From assembly GCF_009663465.1 (NCBI RefSeq), contig NZ_QXHU01000003.1, positions 178,958 to 242,957 of the forward strand: DNA of 64,000 nucleotides. Reading direction: 5' to 3'. The position numbers and the translations under genes were made by a program. Positions 8,565 to 15,089 of this stretch are shown in pieces (the stretch's first letter is position 1; each line of letters starts with the position of its first letter). The notes beneath the pieces are model-generated. The model was not told the DNA's origin, ran no database searches, and worked only from the letters and a program-made list of their open reading frames with translations. This DNA comes from Riemerella anatipestifer. Its GTDB lineage: Bacteria; Bacteroidota; Bacteroidia; Flavobacteriales; Weeksellaceae.

Positions 8565-8896
8565 GTACAATCAACCTGCGGGAACTTAAATACACTTGTG
8601 TGAAAGGTAAAACAAGACAACTTGTCCTATAAAACGGTGGTGATTGGGTACAATCAACCTGCGGGAACTTAAATACACTTGTGCGAATGGTAAAACAAGA
8701 CAACTTGTCCTATAAAACGGTGGTAGTTTGGTTTAATCAACCTGCGGGAACTTAAATACACTTGTGCGAATGGTAAAACAAGACAACTTGTCCTATAAAA
8801 CGGTGGTAGTTTGGTTTAATCAACCTGCGGGAACTTAAATACACTTGTGCGAATGGTAAAACAAGACAACTTGTCCTATAAAACGGTGGTGGTAGA
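8565..8896. repeat. 83-bp tandem repeat array 2 (four units)
   Basis: Units start at 8565, 8648, 8731 and 8814, all exactly 83 bp. The third and fourth are nearly identical, indicating recent amplification or homogenisation. It uses the same unit as the arrays at 6889 and 11074 and sits upstream of promoter P3. Confidence 0.95.
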
Positions 8897-9020
8897 GGTT
8901 AATTACACTCACAAATACAAAAGTATCTTGTGATAAAATATTGTTAATTTTTTCTCATTATTCCCTCACCCCCACCTCGTTTCAATACACCGTTATACGA
9001 TATTTTCTATAAAATAATAA
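8897..9020. other. Spacer after array 2
   Basis: It begins GTAGAGGTTAAT, which also follows array 3 (around 11318), marking a shared end of the array module. Nothing else is recognised. Confidence 0.4.
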
Positions 9021-9057
9021 CCTCTCAACAAGAACGTTTACATTAAAGTTGAGAGAT
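9021..9057 (-). terminator. Terminator of the 61-aa membrane protein gene
   Basis: Stem TCTCTCAAC / GTTGAGAGG with an 18-base loop, then TTATTATTTTAT on the minus strand. Confidence 0.65.
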
Positions 9058-9067
9058 GAATTTGAGT

Positions 9068-9253
9068 TTAGTCTATATATTTTTTAACAATTAAATTGTA
9101 AAAAAATAGAACTAGCAATAAGGATAAATTCCCCACCGCAATAATAAAGAAGAAATGACTTAAATGCTTTATCTCGAATAAAAATTTAAACGACAAAAAC
9201 ATTGTTATTGAAATTACTGATATTATTCGTAGGATTTTTATGATAGATTTCAT
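9068..9253 (-). CDS. 61-aa two-helix membrane protein
   Basis: Starting at ATG 9253, the product has a basic N-terminus (KSIIKILR) and two hydrophobic segments (about 10-27 and 35-54) ending in KKYID. Longer readings from a GTG at 9331 overlap the preceding short ORF and add an unlikely basic stretch, so the shorter start is preferred. No family is recognised; it lacks the W..P..GP signature of the two PLDc_N-like proteins nearby. It is the last gene of the P4 transcript and is followed by a terminator. Confidence 0.5.
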   Translation of the reverse strand: MKSIIKILRIISVISITMFLSFKFLFEIKHLSHFFFIIAVGNLSLLLVLFFYNLIVKKYID

Positions 9254-9272
9254 TTTGATAAAAAATTTATAA

Positions 9273-9413
9273 CTAAGAAAATAATTGTATTGAAACAACC
9301 GTAAAACCGACTTTTTTATGGAAAACTTCACTAACTAAAGTCCCCCCTTCTATATGCAAATTAGCCAAATAAGCACCAATAGCACTGTTTGTTTTAAAGT
9401 TTGAGTTTATCAT
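9273..9413 (-). pseudogene. 46-aa ORF, probable remnant related to the 10034-10771 lipoprotein gene
   Basis: The first residues (MINSNFK) and the sequence around and upstream of the ATG closely resemble the start of the 245-aa lipoprotein gene (MINLNLK, ATG at 10771). After about 10 codons the two diverge completely and this frame stops after 46 residues without a signal sequence or lipobox. Read as a gene start retained after deletion or recombination, placed under promoter P4. A genuine short peptide gene (AYLANLHIEGG... segment) cannot be excluded. Confidence 0.4.
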
Positions 9414-9635
9414 TTTATTGTGTTTTAATATTGTTGCCTACTTTTTTAAAATTTCAGCTCTTGAAATCTTAATTTTCTTTACAATCAAAGAAGGGGGTAA
9501 TTTTCGGTTTTTTCCTCCCCATTATAAGGGTAAATTAAACAGTTTTTTTACTATTATTTCAAGGTATTCCTTCTGTTTTCCTTTTATTATTTTAATATGA
9601 AAGCAATGCTCTCATATAAAATAATATACTGGAAC
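9414..9635 (-). repeat. Leader repeat of P4, paralogous to the P5 leader
   Basis: The region between P4 and the ATG at 9413 is alignable along most of its length with the P5 leader (10772-11000), with shared blocks such as CCATTATAAGGG.AAATTAAA and CCTTCTGTTTTCC (plus-strand reading). A short frame in it begins ATG AAA GGA AAA CAG in the P5 copy, but has no ATG here and ends differently. It is therefore treated as a duplicated untranslated leader or gene relic. Confidence 0.6.
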
Positions 9636-9667
9636 AAATGTATCTACAATAATTGACTCTGCAAAAT
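9636..9667 (-). promoter_or_regulatory. Repeated promoter cassette, copy P4
   Basis: The minus strand reads TTTTG, 19 nt, TACATTTG. It has no 83-bp array upstream; instead it shares a ~55-bp upstream block with P1. Confidence 0.75.
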
Positions 9668-9761
9668 TTTTCCACTTTTTTGCTATCGTTTGATGAGTGG
9701 GCATTAGTTTCGTTCTGTATCGCTTTAGCCTAGGAGCTATAATGTTTCAGCTTAATATAAT

Positions 9762-9791
9762 ATGCGGAACAAAGTACCAACTTGTCCCGCA
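9762..9791 (-). terminator. Terminator of the lipoprotein/63-aa membrane protein operon
   Basis: Minus-strand stem TGCGG.ACAA / TTGT.CCGCA with a ~10-base loop, followed by an AT-rich tail, about 35 bp after the stop at 9826. Confidence 0.65.
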
Positions 9792-9825
9792 TTTTTACTC
9801 ATAGTGAGTAGGTATGCATAACCTG

Positions 9826-10017
9826 TTATTTTTTATTAAGTACCATTAAACTAGAGAAAAGCCCAATTAAAGGTAAAAAAACTGTTACCAAAATTAGAGA
9901 GATTTTCATCGAACTTGTATTGTCCGACTTTACTAGTTTGTAGATTGTCCATACCATTGCAATAAAATATATTATTACAAATATAAATGCTGTAGATTCT
10001 AACAAAGAAATTTTCAT
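9826..10017 (-). CDS. 63-aa two-helix membrane protein, PLDc_N-like
   Basis: From ATG 10017 the product has one helix (about residues 10-27) with VWTIYKLVKS at its end, then a second (about 36-58) with VFLPLIGLFSSL. The W at the first helix end and the P..G in the second match small PLDc_N-type membrane proteins. An upstream TTG start is possible but unnecessary. It follows the lipoprotein gene by 16 bp, so the two are co-transcribed from P5. The pairing of an exported protein with a tiny membrane protein could mean toxin-immunity or export-partner roles; this is speculation. Confidence 0.65.
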   Translation of the reverse strand: MKISLLESTAFIFVIIYFIAMVWTIYKLVKSDNTSSMKISLILVTVFLPLIGLFSSLMVLNKK

Positions 10018-10033
10018 AGTCAATAATAATTAG

Positions 10034-10771
10034 TTAATTACAAGTGGCACCATTACAAGCCATCGTTACAGTTGCAAAACAAATATGGCTATCCGTTACA
10101 CAAGACACATCTGTTCCAATTATTTTGCAATCACCATGCCCATCATTAATAAACTGTACCGCATCATATCTTGCTCTATAAGCGGCTGCAGAACTTGTAA
10201 AACCAATACTACTTTCAAATTCTGCACATGCTTTTTGCTCAGCTAGTCTCATTGTTTCAATCCCTCCCATTTTTCTAATTGAAGTATCATATAGCTCAAT
10301 ATACAAAGCTATCAATCTTTTCAATACATATGCATCATTACCTTTAACAGTATCAATAAATTCATTTGTAACTTCAACTTCCTCTTTTCCATTGTTAAAA
10401 AATAAAGTACCCTTTATAACATCTTTTTTTATGGAATATAGATTCGAAAACATAGCTGTTGAAAACACAACAAGATTATCCTCTAATGAAACATTAGTAT
10501 TTTCAACTATCTCTGGATTTCCTCGCCTACCAGCTGCTCTTAACGACGAAACTTTATATCGTCTATTATTTATCTTATCTATATTAATCCGTTTAATATT
10601 AAAATTAATGCTAAATGGAGACAGACTCCTCAGACTTTGCTCTTTTAATGTATAATTTTCCATTTTTGATTCAATATTTTCATTAGAATCATTTCTGCAT
10701 GACATAAAAAGTAAAAATGAAAAAGTTATAAGCCCAAACAGTACGATTTTTTTTAAGTTTAAATTTATCAT
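10034..10771 (-). CDS. Lipoprotein of unknown function with Cys-rich C-terminus
   Basis: A 245-aa protein. The N-terminus is a lipoprotein signal (LKKIVLFGLITFSFLLFMSC, lipidated Cys at residue 25 followed by R, N, D). The middle contains basic and helical stretches. The end contains five cysteines in about 45 residues (DCKIIG, VSCVTD, HICFA, MACNG, ATCN), suggesting disulfides or a processed C-terminal peptide. No domain is recognised. It is first in the P5 transcript and followed closely by the 63-aa membrane protein. The 46-residue ORF at 9273-9413 appears to be the start of a lost paralogue. Confidence 0.7.
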   Translation of the reverse strand: MINLNLKKIVLFGLITFSFLLFMSCRNDSNENIESKMENYTLKEQSLRSLSPFSINFNIKRINIDKINNRRYKVSSLRAAGRRGNPEIVENTNVSLEDNLVVFSTAMFSNLYSIKKDVIKGTLFFNNGKEEVEVTNEFIDTVKGNDAYVLKRLIALYIELYDTSIRKMGGIETMRLAEQKACAEFESSIGFTSSAAAYRARYDAVQFINDGHGDCKIIGTDVSCVTDSHICFATVTMACNGATCN

Positions 10772-11000
10772 TTTATTATATTTTAATATATTGCCTACTT
10801 ATTTTGTATGATTATACTTTATAATCTAAACTTTTCGCATAAGCGAAGGCAGGTGTTCGGCTTTTCCTTCCCATTATAAGGGCAAATTAAATAGTTCCTT
10901 TACTGTCGTTTTCAAGGCATTCCTTCTGTTTTCCTTTCATTATTTCAATATGAAAATGATATTCGGGTAATGTTCTTAAATAAAATAACTTATAACGAGG
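10772..11000 (-). repeat. Leader repeat of P5, paralogous to the P4 leader
   Basis: A ~230-nt region upstream of the lipoprotein ATG that aligns with 9414-9635. It holds a 17-codon ORF (complement ~10959-10906, MKGKQKE...) that is not conserved as a frame in the P4 copy. Confidence 0.6.
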
Positions 11001-11032
11001 CTAATGTATCTACAATAATTGATTCTGCAAAA
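11001..11032 (-). promoter_or_regulatory. Repeated promoter cassette, copy P5
   Basis: The minus strand reads TTTTG, 19 nt, TACATTAG, as in P2. It drives the lipoprotein/63-aa operon; 83-bp array 3 lies upstream. Confidence 0.7.
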
Positions 11033-11073
11033 TTTTTTTCTATTTTTTTTATTCTAATGTTATGTGGAGTTGG

Positions 11074-11322
11074 GTACAATCAGCCTGCGGGAACTTAAAC
11101 ACACTTGTGTGAAAGGCGAAACAAGACAACTTGTCCTATAAAACGGTGGTGATTGGGTACAATCAACCTGCGGGAACTTAAATACACTTGTGCGAATGGT
11201 AAAACAAGACAACTTGTCCTATAAAACAGTGGTAGTTTGGTTTAATCAACCTGCGGGAACTTAAATACACTTGTGTGAAAGGCGAAACAAGACAACTTGT
11301 CCTATAAAACGGTGGCGGTAGA
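11074..11322. repeat. 83-bp tandem repeat array 3 (three units)
   Basis: Units start at 11074, 11157 and 11240, then a few bases of a fourth. The first unit has the variants AATCAGCC and TTAAACACAC also seen in the first unit of array 1, so unit order is partly preserved between arrays. Confidence 0.95.
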
Positions 11323-11383
11323 GGTTAATCAAGTGGTGGGTGTTTATGCGGCTGGGAGGGTAGCCCCTACTTTGCTTGGGCGA

Positions 11384-11430
11384 TAAAAAAAACACTTGCC
11401 GACTTCTAGTGAGTAAGCCCGCAAGTGCTG
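11384..11430 (-). terminator. Terminator of the type III restriction-modification operon
   Basis: Minus-strand stem with AGCACTTGC / GCAAGTGT outer pairing, a long loop, then eight T residues, about 30 bp after the mod stop codon. Confidence 0.75.
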
Positions 11431-11460
11431 GTAAACGGAAACTGAAATGAGGTCTTGTGC

Positions 11461-13338
11461 CTAAAACACGATTTTTACTTCTTCTTTATAGCTCTGCATT
11501 GTGCCGTTGAGGCTTGCCGTCCAACCGTCTATAAATACTTTGCCGTTTTTTATTGCCATAGCGTACTGTTCTGGGGTTAGGCTATGGCTATTGGTAATGT
11601 AATAGTGGTGGCCTATTTTGTAGATGGCGTCTTCTACTACTACTTCTGGGGCTTGTGTAGGCTCGTCTATCCCTACGGTAAATATCATATTGTAGATGCG
11701 GCTTAGGGCATCGTTGGAGAGTTTTGGGAAAACTATTTCTTCCTCGTTGAGCTCTAGTTGGGGGGCTTCTGTGCTGTCGAACACTTTAAATCCTAAGTCG
11801 GGCATTGGTTTTGGGTCTTCGCCAGAGGTGCTTCTGCGGGTGTTTTCTTCTTCTATTTTTTGGGCGATGCTCTGCCCTGCTCGTTTGAGGCGTTCTATGG
11901 TGATGCTAGAGATTACGGGCTCTAGCTGGTGGTCTTTGCAGAACTGATGGGCAGGTTTTTTGGGGTCTATGGGTTCGTCTATCTGGCAAAGGATAAACTT
12001 ACGGTTGCCCCCGTCTTCGGCATTGAGCTGCATTACGGCGTGCCCCGTAGTCCCCGAACCTGCAAAGAAGTCTAAAATGATGGAGTCGGGGTCATTAAAA
12101 ACAACAGCATTAACTAAATATCTAATGAGGCTAGAAGGTTTGGGAAAATCAAAATATGTTGACTGTCCAAACACACTTTTTATTTCTTTATTAGCATCTT
12201 CGTTAGTTCCAACATTACATTCATTCTTATTTATAATATTTGAAGGTGTTTTTATTCTTAGTTTATTTCTTTCATAACGAATTGCAAATTTTTCAGTTTT
12301 AACCCAAAATATAGTATCATTATCAATTTCATCATCTACCGTTGATTGCACCCACTTAAATTTACCTTTTAATTTTAAGTCTGTATTAGCTTTTCCATTT
12401 TTAATTTCAATATCTTCCAATAGCTCCACTCTATCATAATTACCCTTTTTGAAAAATCCATCAAATTTAAAATTGACATTCTCTTTTTTAAAAACTAAAG
12501 TTCTTTCAGAGTTAGACTCATTCAACAAAGGCATATCACCTCCTTCTACCTTCCCAGCTGATAATCCATTACTTCTATTATTGGATTTCTGATAACACAA
12601 AATATATTCATACTTTCTACGAACATCATTTGATAAACTTGGTGGCGTTGCTGTTTTATTCCACAGAAACTGACTCACAAAATTCTCTTCGCCAAAAATT
12701 TCATCGCAGAGGAGTTTTAGGTTGGCTTGTTCGTTATCGTCAATAGAAATAAAGATAACGCCGTCTTGGCTTAGTAAATCTCTTGCCAATAGTAGGCGTG
12801 GGTACATAAAACTCAACCAACCGTTGTGGCTTTTCTTGGTTTTAAAACTAAAGTCCATTCGGTCAAACTCGTCCTCGCTTAAATCGGCTAAACCTAAGAC
12901 TTGGGCTTCTTCTTTGTCAAACTTATCGGGATATACAAACTCATCGCTAGTGGTATTGTAAGGCGGGTCTATATAGATGCATTTTATTTTGCCCGTGTAG
13001 TGGCTCTTGAGTATTTTGAGGCTGTCTAAATTGTCGCCTTTTAGTACGAGGTTTTGGGTGGTGTCTCTATTTTGACTTAGCGTGGTATTAAGACATAGCT
13101 CTTTGGTGGTTTTTTGGGTGTATTTTGCACGAGCAAAGTTTCGCCCCACAAAGTTGAGCCCGTAGCCATTTACTTTCTCGTCTATGGGCAAGCCTAAAAG
13201 AGTTTTGAGTTCTTGTAGGTTGATTTCGTTGTCTTTTAGGACACTGGGATAGTGCTCTTTTAAGAATTGGTACAGTGGGTGCTGGTGTGGCTCTCCTATA
13301 ACGGAGAAGCCTTGGTCTATAAAGTGTTGTTTGTTCAT
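11461..13338 (-). CDS. mod: Type III restriction-modification methyltransferase (Mod)
   Basis: A 625-aa protein. The order of motifs is that of beta-class amino-methyltransferases, as in type III Mod: catalytic DPPYNT at residues 124-129, then the target-recognition region (about 220-405), then the S-adenosylmethionine-binding motif DFFAGSGTTGH at 423-433. It modifies adenine in an asymmetric site and gives the site specificity of the Res-Mod nuclease. DNA for the target-recognition region (about 12123-12678) is visibly more AT-rich than both flanks, suggesting it was exchanged by recombination. The upstream gap (13339-13513) holds TAAGGAA motifs and a copy of the res 3' end. No simple-repeat tract for phase variation is seen. 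Confidence 0.93.
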   Translation of the reverse strand: MNKQHFIDQGFSVIGEPHQHPLYQFLKEHYPSVLKDNEINLQELKTLLGLPIDEKVNGYGLNFVGRNFARAKYTQKTTKELCLNTTLSQNRDTTQNLVLKGDNLDSLKILKSHYTGKIKCIYIDPPYNTTSDEFVYPDKFDKEEAQVLGLADLSEDEFDRMDFSFKTKKSHNGWLSFMYPRLLLARDLLSQDGVIFISIDDNEQANLKLLCDEIFGEENFVSQFLWNKTATPPSLSNDVRRKYEYILCYQKSNNRSNGLSAGKVEGGDMPLLNESNSERTLVFKKENVNFKFDGFFKKGNYDRVELLEDIEIKNGKANTDLKLKGKFKWVQSTVDDEIDNDTIFWVKTEKFAIRYERNKLRIKTPSNIINKNECNVGTNEDANKEIKSVFGQSTYFDFPKPSSLIRYLVNAVVFNDPDSIILDFFAGSGTTGHAVMQLNAEDGGNRKFILCQIDEPIDPKKPAHQFCKDHQLEPVISSITIERLKRAGQSIAQKIEEENTRRSTSGEDPKPMPDLGFKVFDSTEAPQLELNEEEIVFPKLSNDALSRIYNMIFTVGIDEPTQAPEVVVEDAIYKIGHHYYITNSHSLTPEQYAMAIKNGKVFIDGWTASLNGTMQSYKEEVKIVF

Positions 13339-13365
13339 TGTTTTGGTTTCTTGGTTCTACTTTTT

Positions 13366-13390
13366 TAGTCTTCTATCAAACTTGCGAGTT
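13366..13390. repeat. 25-bp direct repeat, copy of the res 3' end
   Basis: It matches 15091-15115 at 23 of 25 positions, including the codons for SLIED and the stop of res. With that copy it brackets the regulator gene, like the duplicated ends of an inserted segment. Confidence 0.85.
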
Positions 13391-13432
13391 AGTCTTCATT
13401 ATTTTTAACCTATGGAAATAATCTTTCTAAAA

Positions 13433-13516
13433 TTCCTTACGTGTGCTAAAAAATTCCTTACGCATACTAAATAATTGGTTTTTAATAAATAAAAATACAG
13501 TATTTCAGGTTCCTTA
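13433..13516 (-). promoter_or_regulatory. TAAGGAA motif set 1, upstream of mod
   Basis: On the minus strand TAAGGAA occurs at 13433-13439, 13454-13460 and 13510-13516 (starts 21 and 56 bp apart). Set 2 upstream of the regulator has nearly the same spacing. They are candidate operators for the regulator encoded between res and mod, or marks of a duplicated leader. The right-hand site overlaps the regulator stop codon. Confidence 0.55.
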
Positions 13517-14968
13517 TGTTTTCTTTAATTTATATACAGCGTTAATATCTCTTATTTTATTTGTGTCTTTCTCCATAATTCCATTTTTAATAAACTCGTT
13601 AAGATATCGTCTAATTGTTTTTTCATTTGCACCTATCTTATCATCTATTTGTTTTATATTAAGTTTATGATTGATGAAAAGAGTAGATATAATTTGCTTT
13701 TGAATATCTGTGTATCTGCTCCACTGTCTTTCTATTTTATTGATAAGTTCTGCTGATATGGTTTTACTGTGTTCGCTAATCTTATTCTTAAGTATTAGAT
13801 ATACATTGCCATTTTGCACTCTGTATTCTGGAACAGAAAGCATAGATTTTTCCATAGATTCATAAATACGAGCTACTCCCTCATTAAGTTGCCGAACATA
13901 CCCTAAATCTTCAAGTACTCTTGCTATTCTAGGGTTTCTAGCAAATCGTTCTGTTTTTATATTATCTACCGTAACCTGTGCGGGTAAAGGTCCGCTATTT
14001 GAAATTTCTATTCTATCATCAAAGTGTTTAATATAAATAGCACTCCCTTGCACATTATATGAACGATGACATAGAGCATTAACAATTCCTTCAAGCCAAG
14101 CTTCTTCTGGATATTCAGGCACTTTGATAAATTTTCCTATTTCAAGGTCTAAAAAATAGTATTCCTTTAATGTGATTTTTATAAAACGATGTAGTTCTGT
14201 AATTAAGTTTGGGATATTATTTTCAAATCGTTGATCTTTTATAACATTGTGATTTGTGCCTGTTTGAGATAAAACACCCTCATATCGTATGTAGCGAACT
14301 GATGCTGATGGAATATATTTTTCGGGGTCTTTTGAAAAAAGTAATACTGCTGATTTTTTAAAAATGTAATTGTTTTCTTTTTTAATAGCAAGATGTCTTT
14401 GTTTTAGTAACTCAAATATTTCACCTTGGTAATTTAGTTTTTGTTTATAAACCTCTAATAGCGTAGTATCAAAATCTTCAATATCAAAATCTTCTACTAA
14501 CTCCTCTTCAAATCTTCTAATATTTTTATCATACTCTAATTTTCTTACCTGCTCTCTACCTAATTCTCTATTAGAGTCAGCCACTCGTAAAAAAATCTTT
14601 TCATTATCCTTACGACTAAACACACGCTCTATATCTTGTTCTACATGATATAAAAAAATTAGATTGCCGTCTATTTCTACTTCTTCTAATCTGATGTTAG
14701 ACGGAGGAGTAATGTAATCATATACAATTTTTCTATAGTCGTTTAAATTAGCCACCTTCTTTAAGTCTAAAATTTGTCCATCGTCTGAAATACCGAAAAC
14801 TAAGACACCACCATCCGCATTGAGCATCCCAATCAATTCTTCAGCTATTTTAGAGGGTTTGCAATCTTTTTCTCCAAAACCTTTTCGCTCAAAATATTGA
14901 TTTTCTTTTTGAGTTAACAAATACTCTTTTGTAAGAATTGTATTTTCTTTAGAGATGGATATTTTCAT
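13514..14968 (-). CDS. AlbA_2-domain transcriptional regulator / ATP-binding protein
   Basis: A 484-aa protein. Residues about 18-135 form the AlbA_2 (Schlafen AlbA_2 / divergent AAA_4) domain with the typical E.K.F..K and NADGGVLVFGISDDG block. The middle (about 280-400) resembles the C-terminal ATP-binding HATPase_c_4 part (WLEGIVNALCHRSY, IEISNSGPLP, GEGVARIYESM-like NEGVARIYESM). A winged helix follows near 415-465 (QIDDKIGANEKTIRRYLNEF). Such proteins are annotated as transcriptional regulators and are frequent beside defence loci. It lies between res and mod with 121- and 175-bp gaps containing TAAGGAA motifs, and its flanks suggest insertion into an older res-mod pair. Confidence 0.8.
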   Translation of the reverse strand: MKISISKENTILTKEYLLTQKENQYFERKGFGEKDCKPSKIAEELIGMLNADGGVLVFGISDDGQILDLKKVANLNDYRKIVYDYITPPSNIRLEEVEIDGNLIFLYHVEQDIERVFSRKDNEKIFLRVADSNRELGREQVRKLEYDKNIRRFEEELVEDFDIEDFDTTLLEVYKQKLNYQGEIFELLKQRHLAIKKENNYIFKKSAVLLFSKDPEKYIPSASVRYIRYEGVLSQTGTNHNVIKDQRFENNIPNLITELHRFIKITLKEYYFLDLEIGKFIKVPEYPEEAWLEGIVNALCHRSYNVQGSAIYIKHFDDRIEISNSGPLPAQVTVDNIKTERFARNPRIARVLEDLGYVRQLNEGVARIYESMEKSMLSVPEYRVQNGNVYLILKNKISEHSKTISAELINKIERQWSRYTDIQKQIISTLFINHKLNIKQIDDKIGANEKTIRRYLNEFIKNGIMEKDTNKIRDINAVYKLKKT

Positions 14969-14988
14969 ATTTACTATATATTTTTTAG

Positions 14989-15071
14989 TTCCTTATTAAG
15001 GGGCTAAAGTTCCTTATGTTTTCTAATATACTATTAATTAGTTGCTTTTAATCAAAAAAATGCGTTCCTTA
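14989..15071 (-). promoter_or_regulatory. TAAGGAA motif set 2, upstream of the regulator gene
   Basis: TAAGGAA on the minus strand at 14989-14995, 15011-15017 and 15065-15071 (starts 22 and 54 bp apart). The intervening sequence is alignable with set 1. A 16-bp identity (GTTCCTTATGTTTTCT, plus strand) is shared between 15010-15025 and 13509-13524. Confidence 0.55.
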
Positions 15072-15089
15072 ATTCATAACTTAATGTTC

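Noticed and set aside
9418..9600. Plus-strand 60-codon frame in the P4 leader.
   Set aside because: Hydrophobic AT-rich composition, not kept in the paralogous leader at 10772-11000, and opposite to the transcripts.
6889..11322. The 83-bp arrays as a CRISPR.
   Set aside because: Units are contiguous with no unique spacers, the period is far too long for a CRISPR repeat, and no cas gene is present.
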